64,000 bases of DNA from assembly GCA_007258455.2 (NCBI GenBank), contig VDFB02254849.1, positions 1 through 64,000 of the forward strand, read 5' to 3'. A model generated the notes under the pieces. It made no database searches, was not told the DNA's origin, and saw only the letters and a list, made by a program, of their open reading frames with translations. Below, one piece after another: positions 23,358 to 32,217 of this stretch; position 1 is the first letter of the stretch; each line of letters begins with the position of its first letter. This DNA comes from Sequoia sempervirens. Lineage: Eukaryota > Streptophyta > Pinopsida > Cupressales > Cupressaceae. The position numbers and the translations under genes were made by a program.

Positions 23358-25890
23358 GCTTTTTACTTTTGCATGTGGATTACCCTTAGAAAGAGACTAC
23401 TTATCTTTTCTTAAATGAATCCTTTACATTTCATGTCTATGAAAGGAATTTACTGCTTGACAACAGATTTGTGAACTTCATAAAAATTAAGATTGGTGTA
23501 AAAGGCTATCCCTGCAAATGTTGTTTGGTCTAGAATTATAATGGAAAATAAAAAAGCTTGCTAGGAGAATAAAATAGGTTTTCAATTGTCCAAGTACAAA
23601 ATTATATTAGTGAAGGATTTCAAAGTTTAGACATTTGAGATTCATGGATCTCCTTGGAGGTCACCCACCAAATATAATAATAGTAAATTAGTATGAACCT
23701 TTAGTCATAAATTAAAATGCAATATAATATCTCTATGTCTCACACATGAATGTTTCATATAACCACATACCTTGTAAATGATGATAATCAACTTATGGCA
23801 TTCCTTAAGTCAACTATAAGACAAGAATCCCCCCTAATTGCCAATGGCATGATATGCTATCAAAAACATTTATGAAAAATTAATAACATTCGATTTTCAC
23901 AGTCCATGATAGTTATGTAAAAATTTGCACACAGTTTATCCAGAAATCTTACTCACATAACATTTATGAAAAAGGTCATTAGTAATTTTTTCTCAAACAA
24001 AAAAAATCAAAATAAATTTCATACTTAATCAATGTTGTATCATCTATTTCCACCCACTTTCCTCTCAGTGATTTAGTATTTCTATGCCATCCACATCCTA
24101 TCTACATGGCCTCCTCTATGAATAAAAATATTGCCACATAAGCTTTCACCACATTATCATCGAGAAGGAAGAAGCAACTTGCAAGACCGCGGTAAAAACT
24201 GCTCTACCACACCGAGTTGATGAAGGAGCCACGGGATAGCGGTGGTCATCGCACTACTACATGTTGATGGTATAAGACTTGCGAGAGTCACTACAACACC
24301 GCTAGGAACAAAAGAAAGACTCATGTGCTGCCACACAAGCTTTCACAACATTACCGTTGAGAAGGATGAAGCACCTTGCGGGACCGTGGTAAAAACCGCT
24401 CTACCACATCAAGTTGATGAAGGAGACACAAGACAATGATGGTCACAAAAACAAGGAGTTTGGGTAGGGCAAGATTTTGATTTTCCATTACCCAATGAAT
24501 ATAAATTCAAAATTTGTAAATCACTTGTTCAATGTAAATCACTTGTTTGAACACTGCAACTGAATACAAAATGAAAGCATCTCTTTTATTTTATGCAACT
24601 CTTTAATGTTGTAATTGAATCAGACAATTTAAACACATTGCATCTTGGAACTCCAAAATATTTTAAACACTTGCAATGATTAAACATTTGTAGAGGTTAA
24701 TTTTGAATTTTCGCCTTAAAATAAAACTTTGAACAAAACAACTCCATCAAATTGAGTTGTAGTGAAAATTTGATAACAATTAGTTTACATTCATTTACTT
24801 GCATTTGTAAGCATTCATATACATCTACACACACTTCACATCCATTTTATATAACTATGTTTGTCATATTTTTGTGCATTTTTTTGTGAGTAAATGGCGA
24901 AAGAACATTGTATTCTTATCCACATTTTATAATTCATGTTGATTTTTTTTCATTTCAAAATAATATAATTGATTTCACATGAATTATCAAAATAACTACT
25001 TGATATAAAATAAAGAATGTTTTATGATTTTATACAAGTGTAGCTAGCTAGTGATGTCAAGAAATATTTGCATTGTTTGGTCAGTGTAATTGAATTGAGG
25101 ATGAGAACTTTGAGTCACAAGGCTAGACTAGGAAAAATGTACAATGATAGGTGCTCAATTAGGCACACTTGACACCGCCTTAGGTGCCCCAAAATGATTA
25201 TATTAATGGCCAAAAGTCGGTGCTCAAGTTGGAATTAAGGAAGAAATTGGATGACAAAAAAGGGAAAAAAGGGAAAAATGCCACATGAAGGAAGAAATCA
25301 GACGACATACAAGGGAAAAACGCTATGTGAAGGAAGAGAGTAGGGCGCTACTAGCAACTGAAGAGAGCATGAAGCCAGGATGCATGGAGGAAGTCCGATG
25401 AGGAGAGTATGCAAGTATTTGAATTTTCTCATAAGATTATATCGAATTTATTAAATGATATTTAAATTTTTTTTCTTCGATTGGTGATAATATTTTTATT
25501 TAAGATAAACCAAAATATACAAAGCTCCAAATAAAAAGTTCTTCTAGCACCATCACATCATGTCTGTTAAAACAAAATAAAAACCTATAGATCAAAAATC
25601 CCTACCACAATCGCCTAAAAACTATCCAACTAACTACTACCCAAACACTAGCTATTTACAATATTGAGACCAAAAACAAGGCTTAACCTCTTAAGCTTAT
25701 ACATCAACATCTAGCTTAAACACAGTAAACAAGTTTACACAAAAGTTCCAGAAGCCTTGCCTAGATGTAATGGGCACATTTTCATGAGCGGCTTCACCTT
25801 CTTTCTCAGATGCAAACCCTTCTTCTCACACAACTCCTCTCTGGAAATGGCTTTGGGTCTTGCTATTGTCTCCTCAGTCTACATTAATTT
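23358..25890. other. Noncoding CACTA interior with tandem duplication
   Basis: No gene was recognised. A duplicated block starts at 24133 and 24330 (GCCACA(T/C)AAGCTTTCAC..ACATTA, AAAAAC(T/C)GCTCTACCACA, GTTGATGAAGGAG), giving a 197-bp period. The 65-codon frame over it is a by-product. Confidence 0.55.
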
Positions 25891-25891
25891 G

Positions 25892-26350
25892 TTACATAGT
25901 TTCAAAGCTTGCCACCCCCATTTCACACCCTCTCCACACAACTTTGGTTCTTCCTTCTGGCCACCTAATGAAAGGGTGATTTATCTCTGCTACTTCTAGG
26001 TCCACACCTTCCATGCCTTCACTCACAAAGCCTTTTCCTGGTATAGCCCTTTCTAGGATACTCTCCATGTTCACTAAGAAATCCCTATGCACCAACGCTT
26101 TCATCACTTTCCTTACAACCTCCACCAACTCTCCTAAATCTAGTCCCCATGCCATGATCAGAGAGTATATATCCATATTAGTCTGATATTTGTGCTTTAA
26201 ATCTTCAAAGCCATTACCCAAAATGATTTGCATAGATTGCACCACCTTCACATCCTTGTACAAGGACAAGCCACACAGTCTCTTCACTATCACTTTGCCA
26301 TCAAAAGGATCCAATTTCCTCCTTGCTTTCAAAGTGAAGTTGGCCTCCAT
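25892..26350 (-). CDS. Hypothetical protein, 152 aa, complete frame
   Basis: An uninterrupted minus-strand frame runs from a true ATG at 26350 to a stop at 25892. It begins MEANFTLKARRKLDPFDGKV and continues with mixed hydrophobic and charged sequence including KYQTNMDIYSLIMAWGLDLG and INHPFIRWPEGRTKVVWRG. There is no signal peptide, membrane segment or motif that I recognise. The upstream side has a short direct repeat (TTTCTTCTCTAGTACGTTAG at 26349 and 26401). An intact 152-codon frame is unusual among the decayed sequence here. It may be a captured exon, an element-encoded protein or chance. Confidence 0.4.
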   Translation of the reverse strand: MEANFTLKARRKLDPFDGKVIVKRLCGLSLYKDVKVVQSMQIILGNGFEDLKHKYQTNMDIYSLIMAWGLDLGELVEVVRKVMKALVHRDFLVNMESILERAIPGKGFVSEGMEGVDLEVAEINHPFIRWPEGRTKVVWRGCEMGVASFETM

Positions 26351-26424
26351 TTCTTCTCTAGTACGTTAGCCACCAAAATACTTCACATCATCATCTAGGC
26401 TATTTCTTCTCTAGTACGTTAGCC
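26349..26424. repeat. Short direct repeat, two copies
   Basis: TTTCTTCTCTAGTACGTTAG plus CCAC occurs at about 26349-26372 and 26401-26424, just upstream of the 152-aa frame. Confidence 0.7.
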
Positions 26425-26639
26425 ACTAGACTACTTCACACTCTCCTTACTCCTGAAAATCAAGAAGCATCAAAGGAAATGCAAGAAAAAGCTTCATTAC
26501 ATAACAAATTGTTTACCATCAACATTAATTCCAAACGTACGTCCAACAAAGAGCTAATTTTTTTCAATAATTTCAAAAAATATTCCTTCAATAATTTGTA
26601 AATATATTTAATATGTTAAATGATATACTTTTTTTATTT

Positions 26640-27095
26640 CCTTGGAAAAATTAAATGATTGCATTTTTGGCTTCGACTTCTAATTCATCCCATGTTTTAC
26701 CTTCCTCCTCTTCAGAATCTTCTTCTTCTTCGTCCTCCTTTGACTCCACAAGAGATTCATCTATGAACCTTCTTCATCTGATTTTGATTCCTCTACTACA
26801 TCAGAGGGTTCTTATCCTTGATCTGACTCTTATGAATTATCAAAATCAGAATCACTAGCTTCCATATTCAAAAATTCCCAACCACCATCTTCAATAAATT
26901 TATTTAGATCATCAGTAATACTCTTCAAAATTGGCCACCAATTCAAGTTCATTTTTCTTTCATAATACTTTATATCCATGAAAACCAAGCTCTCTAAAAG
27001 GTATAGCAAACTCTAGTTCAAAATATTTTAGATGAGGTTGCTCCCATAGCTCTCTTACTCACTTGACAAATCCTTGAAACTCTGACTTCTTAACA
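26640..27095 (-). pseudogene. SPT16-like: SPT16 fragment, copy A (internally deleted, includes acidic tail)
   Basis: SPT16 is the large subunit of the histone chaperone FACT, which handles H2A-H2B during transcription. In minus sense this copy reads from a piece equivalent to FQGFVK.VRELWE, jumps over roughly 330 bp present in copy B, continues with KMNLNWWPILKSITDDLNKF and IEDGGWEFLNMEASDSD, and reaches the acidic C-terminus (EEEEGKTWDELEVEAKNAII) near 26650. Frameshifts and stops interrupt it. Copy A alone contains the SPT16 C-terminal EEGKTWDELE signature. Confidence 0.75.
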
Positions 27096-27307
27096 TTCAA
27101 AAGATAAATGGAATGTCCTCAACACCCAACAGAGCTATCCAAAAAAGCTAACTAAAAGATAACCCAATTTTTTAGTTTATTAATTTAATTATAAAGTTTA
27201 AACTTTGAATGTTAATTTTTTTGTGTTATTGGCTTATTGCAGGCTGCAAAATTGTTTAATATTTATATCTAAAAATTGTTTCTATCACTTTAATAGTGTG
27301 TCAAAAT

Positions 27308-28370
27308 GGAAAGGAACTTGTTGGAAGTAGTTTGCTCTAAATTGCCAATACTTAGTGAATTTAGATCCATAGTTAGTAATGTCCAAACAAAACTTGTCCC
27401 AGCAGCCATAGGGAAATGGGAAAAGTTAATGGGTAATAATCAATGGGCTACGTAGGAGACTATCATACTATCAGCTGATTACCTAAGCCTTCCCCCATGC
27501 ACTCTTGAACTGGTGGGGGGTAGTCTAAAAGATCTTACGTTGCTTCTTACCATTGAACTTAATGCAAAAAATATTCTACATCTTAAACCATCAAATGGTC
27601 ATGTGCTCAGATTTCCTTTCATAATTGGGCAAGAGGAAGCCATCCTCCTTCTAAGTTGGATTCAACATTGAATACATACATCTAGTAGGTCTCTTCCTAC
27701 AAAATTCAAGACAAGTATCATGGAAACAAAATGTTTGAAAACCTCTAGAGGATATCAATCTCACAACATGTGTTTCTTGTTAGAATATGAGTGGTCACAA
27801 GCCAGTTTGTAGTCAACTGATATTTCTTTCATTGGGTTAAGAACTGATGAAAGAAAGATTAGTTGACTATAGACCGGCCTGTGACCACTCATAATCTAAC
27901 AAGAAACACATGTTGTGAGATTGATATCCTCTAGAGGTTTTTAGCCATTTTGTTTCAATGATACTTGTCTTGAATTTAGTAGGAAGAGACCTACTAGATG
28001 TGTGTAGTAAATGTTGAATCCAACTTAGAAGGAGGATGGCTTCCTCTTGCCCAATTACGAAAGGAAATCTGAGCACATGACCATTTGGTGGTTTAAGATG
28101 TGGAATATTTTTTGCATTAAGTTCAATGGTAAGAAGTAATGTAAGCTCTTTTCGACTCCCCCCCACTAGTTCAAGAGTGCATGGGGGAAGGCTTATGTAA
28201 TTAGCTGATAGTATGACAGCCTCCTATGTAGCCCATTAATTATTACCCATTAACTTTTTCCATTTCCTATGGCTGTTGGGACAAGTTTTGTTTGGACATT
28301 AATAACTATGGATCTAAATTCACTAAGTATTGGAAATTTAGAGCATACTACTTCCAAAAGTTCCTTTCTA
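27308..28370. repeat. Long inverted repeat: 525-bp arms, 14-nt loop
   Basis: The left arm (27308-27832) is nearly the reverse complement of the right arm (27847-28370), separated only by TGGGTTAAGAACTG. Matches extend across the whole length with scattered substitutions and few indels. For example CAACATGTGTTTCTTGTTAG on the left pairs with its complement at about 27897-27916. An RNA across it would fold into a long near-perfect hairpin, a good substrate for Dicer-like enzymes. Both arms derive from one protein-coding fragment (next entry). Confidence 0.85.
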
Positions 28371-28441
28371 TTATGAATGTGATAGAGACAATTTATAGTT
28401 ATAGATATACTTAGTATTGGCAATTTGGAGCTTAACACTTC
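27867..28441 (-). pseudogene. NO VEIN-like (HSP90-type ATPase family) coding fragment in hairpin arm
   Basis: The minus-strand frames read CSKFPILSEFRSIVINVQTK, LPPCTLELVGG-like sequence across a frame break, then KELTLLLTIELNAKNIPHLK, PPNGHVLRFPFVIGQEEAIL and TKWLKTSRGYQSHNMCFLLD before stopping at 27867. The WLKT..GY.....C.L.D.EW pattern resembles the plant NO VEIN / sacsin-like family of large proteins with an HSP90-type ATPase. I recall this from the family, so the assignment is tentative. A further partial repeat of the start (EVLSSKLPILSISI) lies at 28388-28444. The left arm (27308-27832) holds the same fragment on +. Confidence 0.5.
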
Positions 28442-28444
28442 CAC

Positions 28445-28985
28445 ATTTCTTTAATCAATTTGGAGCATAAGACTAAGACTACTCAAATGACATTGCAGCC
28501 AGGTAAAAATTTATTAAGGGCATAATAGTAGTATACTTGTGTATGTGTATTTCCTTCAGCTAAAATTTGTGTTTATACTTAAGTGATTGATGTATACTTG
28601 TGTATGTGATCAAATTTTCTTCTATTTAATGATATTATTGTGTATTTAAGGTCTATTTAATAAAGGGTGCATGAAAAAAAATTAAATCCTTAAAAATCTT
28701 TAAATTTCTAGGGTTTTTTCATTTTGCTGAGTTTGTGCCAAGTCCCCAAGTCCTCGAGTCGAGTTACACTAGTCGAGTCCGAGGTGAGTTTGAGTCTCGT
28801 TACTATGGTTGTGATACAAACAAAAGGTGCTTACACATTGGATGAATATATCCTCATCAAAATGACCAGAAAAAATTTCAAATTTGTAAGTAAACTCTGA
28901 CAATCAAGAAAAATAGTCATAAAAATTGGAAGTAAACTTTGGCAAACATGTAGGTGAACTTAATTCATCTGACTTTATGCCTCTT
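28445..28985. other. Spacer with CTCGAGTCGAG-rich segment
   Basis: No gene. Around 28740-28800 there is a run of GAGTC/GACTC words (CCTCGAGTCGAG, CTAGTCGAGTCCGAGG, GAGTTTGAGTCTCG). Such runs occur near the ends of some plant hAT elements, which would fit an acidic exon downstream, but no terminal repeat or 8-bp duplication was established. Confidence 0.3.
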
Positions 28986-28989
28986 GGTA

Positions 28990-29545
28990 GACATCAAGAT
29001 CTCCCCTCCTAAAGTTTGGACCACATCCATTACCTCCACATAAAACTAGACATCCTTAGTCTTCTTGGTTCCCACGCCATGATATGGTTATGCAAATGAA
29101 AATGAAGCGAACTAATCATCTCCTTCTCCATTGGCTGGAAGAATGCATGCTTAATGTTTTGATACATGATATCAACTCTCTCTTCTGCTCTCATGGTTGA
29201 ATACTGAAATCCATTATGGTGGGCCTCCAGAGTTCCAATCATCTTTTTTCCTCTTCCACCAAATGTTGGCATGATCCACATGTCTGCTAGCCTAATTGGC
29301 TTTGTTTTTGAAAGATGAAGTTTCTCCTGAGTCACCAATGTAGCTCTCTCTACCTTTTCAAAATATTTCATTGCTACAAATCATCTCTGGGATTTAATCA
29401 TTTGTACCACATGGTTGATGTGCTTTGAATCCTTACATCTAAAGGAAATTTCCTTAATATAAGTACTACTATGGAATTTCAATGTTTCCATTGTAGTTGG
29501 CATTAAAGTCAGTACCTGCAACACTGAAAATCCTTATATAAGAAT
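28990..29545 (-). pseudogene. SPT16-like: SPT16 fragment, copy C (middle domain)
   Basis: In minus sense this reads LTLMPTTMETLKFHSSTYIK, EISFRCKDSKHINHVVQMIK, a stop, and then an open run at 29371-29030: ERATLVTQEKLHLSKTKPIR, FGGRGKKMIGTLEAHHNGFQ, ERVDIMYQNIKHAFFQPMEK and HFHLHNHIM, before losing the frame. This is the SPT16 segment leading into the Rtt106-like middle domain (ERATLVTQEKL..., DERVDIMY.NIKHAFFQP, LLHFHLHN.IM). It covers protein sequence upstream of most of copy B but lies downstream of copy B on the minus strand, so the order is permuted. Confidence 0.8.
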
Positions 29546-29584
29546 TCCCTCCATCTTGTTGGATTGTAACACTCTTGATGGTGG

Positions 29585-30570
29585 CTACATGAAATCTGAT
29601 TATGATTCCTCTTCTACATCAGAGGGTTCATATCCTTGATCTAACTCTTCTGAATTATCAGAATCAAAATCACTAGCTTCCATTTTCAAAAAATCCCAAC
29701 CACCATCTTCAATAAATTTATCTAGATCATCAATAATACTCTTCAAAATTGGCTGCCAATTCAAGTTCATTTTGATTTCATAATACTTTATATCCATGGA
29801 GTTCAAGCATTCCTTGATGCCATCAAGTGAAGATTGAGGAATGGTGTCAATGCAGAGTACATCCCACTTGAAGTATTTGAAAACAATAGACATATCAAAT
29901 GCCTTTTGACCAAGTCCTACTCTCTCAAGGTTAACAATCTCAATCACACTAATAGGGATTACTAAGAAAGGTAATTCCACCAAATCTACCAAATAGTTTA
30001 TTGTAGGAAAAATAAAAGTAGAGGCTTTGAAAGGAACTCCATGAAAAGCAAGCTCTCTAAATGGTATATCAAAATCTAGTTCAAAATCTTTTAGATGAGG
30101 CTACTCCCATAGCTCTCTTACTTGCTTAATAAATCCTTGAAACTCTGTATTGATTTTACTTTTCCTATCCCTCTCTTGCTGTTCTTCGTCAATTTCATCA
30201 AGATCATACATTGACCTTCTTTCCCCTCCTAAAGTTTGGACCACATCCATTACCTCCACATAAAATTGGACATCCTTGGTCTTCTTGGTTCCCACACTGT
30301 GATATAGTTATGCAAATGAAAATGAAGCAAAGTAATCATCTCCTCCCCTTGTTGGAAGAATGCATGCTTAATGTTTTGATACATGATATCAACTCTCTCT
30401 TCTATTCTCATGGTTGAACACTACTAAAATCCATTATGGTGGGCCTCTAGAGTTCCAGTCATCTTTCTTCCTCTTCCACCAAATGTTGGTTTGATCCACA
30501 AGTCTACCAGCCTAATTGGCTTTGTTTTTGAAAGCTGAAGTTTCTCTTGACTCACCAGTATTAGCTGTAA
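29585..30570 (-). pseudogene. SPT16-like: SPT16 fragment, copy B (middle to C-terminal part)
   Basis: In minus sense, after SQEKLQLSKTKPIRL near 30545, the frames read RVDIMYQNIKHAFFQ, then KTKDVQFYVEVMDVVQTLGG and EEQQERDRKSKINTEFQGFI (30295-30101), then a stop, FRELAFHGVPFKAS, and an open 130-codon run (29992-29600) with VELPFLVIPISVIEIVNLER, VGLGQKAFDMSIVFKYFKWD, SLDGIKECLNSMDIKYYE, LNWQPILKSIIDDLDKFIED and the acidic start EELDQGYEPSDVEEES. The match to plant SPT16 is continuous over about 300 residues. Stops and a small frameshift show it is not a working gene. No introns are visible, but I cannot use that to prove retroposition. Confidence 0.85.
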
Positions 30571-30713
30571 ATTTTTTGAAATTTTATTATGGTATGTGCA
30601 CTTTGATATTATGTAATATGATTATGGTTTCATCTCATATGTTGTAATATTAGATATATAACAGAAAAATAAATTATTGCATGAAATAAATAAAAAAATT
30701 TCATTTTAAATGT

Positions 30714-30935
30714 TTTTTTTTGCAGAACATGGGTTTTCTAGAAGATCAAGATGATCCTCAACATGATATAGATCCAAAAAATGTTGGTTCTTCCAGTACA
30801 AATCACATGGTAGAGGATGATGATGACACAGATATGGAAGACACTGAGGTTGATGACAATGATGATGACAATGACGACGACGATGATCACGATGGTGATG
30901 ATGATGAGGAGACAGTTGGTGATAGTAACCAGTGA
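30714..30935 (+). CDS. Acidic Asp-rich C-terminal exon candidate
   Basis: A T-rich tract ending TTTTTTTTTTGCAG is a good splice acceptor at about 30714-30725. It is followed by an open frame that starts NMGFLEDQDDPQHDIDPKNV and ends in a run of Asp (DDNDDDNDDDDDHDGDDDEE) before stop 30933-30935. Asp-rich tails close many plant hAT-type transposases and some CACTA proteins. The upstream exons would have to be found on + before 30700, where SPT16 fragments lie antisense. It is possibly the last exon of an element gene; identity is unproven. Confidence 0.35.
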   Translation, partial: FFLQNMGFLEDQDDPQHDIDPKNVGSSSTNHMVEDDDDTDMEDTEVDDNDDDNDDDDDHDGDDDEETVGDSNQ

Positions 30936-30939
30936 CATT

Positions 30940-31560
30940 CATGATCATATAGACTACATCATGGATCATTGTTGATATATCGTTATGATGACTCTTTTCA
31001 TGGTTACTATCATATGTATCATTTTCATAGCCTACAATACTATATTGTTGAGTTGTATCATATTGACATGTATCATTTTCACTATATCATTTGGACATGT
31101 ATCATCTTGACTTGTATCAATTTGAGTTACATAATTTATCAATTTTATTTATATCATTTGTACATGTATCATTTTCACTTATGTCGACTATTGGACATGT
31201 ATCATTTTGACATGTTTTTGATGTACTAGACTATTTGAATTTCACTTGTTTTAGTTATATATGATGATGATCTTATTAGTATTGACTTGTAAATTTATAT
31301 ATATTAAAAGTGGTCGATTATTTTTGGATGGTTATTTATTAAGTATGATGATTTAAATTTACTGCTCATGATGGATGTTGTCAAATTCAAATAAATTATA
31401 GATATTTGACTCACTTTTTTTAATTATAGATGATGATCATGTTACAATAATTATATTGTTATTTAATCATATGAGTTAAATAATTAAATTACTTACTCTA
31501 TAATCATATGAGTTATTTAAGAGGCACAATATATTTAACTAATTAAATCGAAATAAAACA
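30940..31560 (+). repeat. CATGTATCATTT(T/G)-rich 3' tail
   Basis: Downstream of the acidic exon the motif (A/G)CATGTATCATTTTNAC recurs at least six times between 31000 and 31220, followed by AT-rich sequence. It could be the 3' untranslated region of the same gene. The 86-codon frame across it is repeat-driven. Confidence 0.45.
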
Positions 31561-31564
31561 TATT

Positions 31565-31985
31565 AAATTAATAAATGGAAGCAAAACAAGAAGCATTTTT
31601 AGAAGCAAAAAAGGAAGCAACAATGGAGGCCAAACTAGAAGCAAACTAAGTAACGGAAGAAAATTGAAGGAAAACTTGAAGCAACTTGGAAGTAAATCGG
31701 AAGTAATTGAAGGAAATAGAAGTGAAAATTGAAGTGAAGAAAATGAAATGGAATGGAATGGAATCAGTGGAATGGAAGAAATGGAAGTGGAAGGAATGGA
31801 AGGAAGGAATGGAAGGAAGGAATGGAAGGAGAAGCAAAACCAAAAGCAAAACTGGAAGGAAAATCGGAAGCAAAATTGGAAGCAAAATTGGAGGCAAACC
31901 TAGAAGCAAAACTGGACATCAAATTGGAAGCAAAACTAGAAGCAAAAATGGGAATAGACATGGAAGCAAAACCGGAAGCAAAATT
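31565..31985 (+). repeat. GGAAGCAAAA minisatellite, CACTA right subterminal zone
   Basis: Tandem degenerate units of GAAGCAAAA(C/T)TG or GGAATGGAAGGAA fill this block. The units are 9-12 bp, and where they keep phase they create frames of KLEA repeats (31753-32064), while the opposite strand reads SFASNFA repeats. No initiation context or conserved domain supports a protein. Confidence 0.7.
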
Positions 31986-32214
31986 GGGTGCCAATTTCAG
32001 TGCAATTTTGGCTTTACTTCTCAGCGCTATTTTAGGCGCTTTCGGAGGCGCTACAATTTTTTGACGCTAACTCTAGTGGGAAAATTGGCGCTGAATTTGG
32101 TGTCGAGTTGCGCATGCCTGTTTGCGCTAATTTTAGCTCCAACCAAATTGTTCAAATCATGGCTCCAAATACACTAAAATTTGACACAAAAGTCGACGCT
32201 AATTGCTTGTTGTG
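31985..32214 (-). repeat. CACTA right subterminal repeats and terminus
   Basis: Read inward on - from CACAACAAGCAATTAGCGTC, the words TTAGCG, CAGCGCCAATTTT, TAGCGCCTCC and AAATAGCGCTGAG recur every 20-40 bp. They mirror the left-end motif set, which supports the terminus call. Confidence 0.6.
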
Positions 32215-32217
32215 TTG
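32215..32217. other. Target-site duplication TTG (right)
   Basis: Matches 16919-16921. Confidence 0.7.

Larger units (their letters stand above)
16922..32214. mobile_element. CACTA (En/Spm-type) DNA transposon, 15.3 kb, inserted in a LINE
   Basis: The left end is CACTACTACAAAT and the right end, read inward on -, is CACAACAAGCAAT (9 of 13 positions agree). Both ends are followed by dense subterminal repeats with the word TTAGCG(T/C)(C/G). A 3-bp direct duplication (TTG) flanks the unit, and removing it rejoins LINE RT sequence with the next conserved LINE block (LPSKYLGVPLF). These facts together identify the unit. I could not find TNP2-type transposase motifs inside, so it is probably non-autonomous. 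The interior is filled with nested insertions and host-gene fragments: a LINE-derived insertion, an SPT16 cassette and a NO VEIN-like hairpin. Confidence 0.75.

Noticed and set aside
30738..30969. Two minus-strand frames rich in Ile/Val or His
   Set aside because: They are the reverse reading of the GAT-rich acidic exon on the plus strand.
31646..32177. 156-, 103- and 87-codon frames with KLEA, KTGSKIG or FASNFA repeats
   Set aside because: They are generated by the GGAAGCAAAA subterminal array of the CACTA element; start context and domains are lacking.
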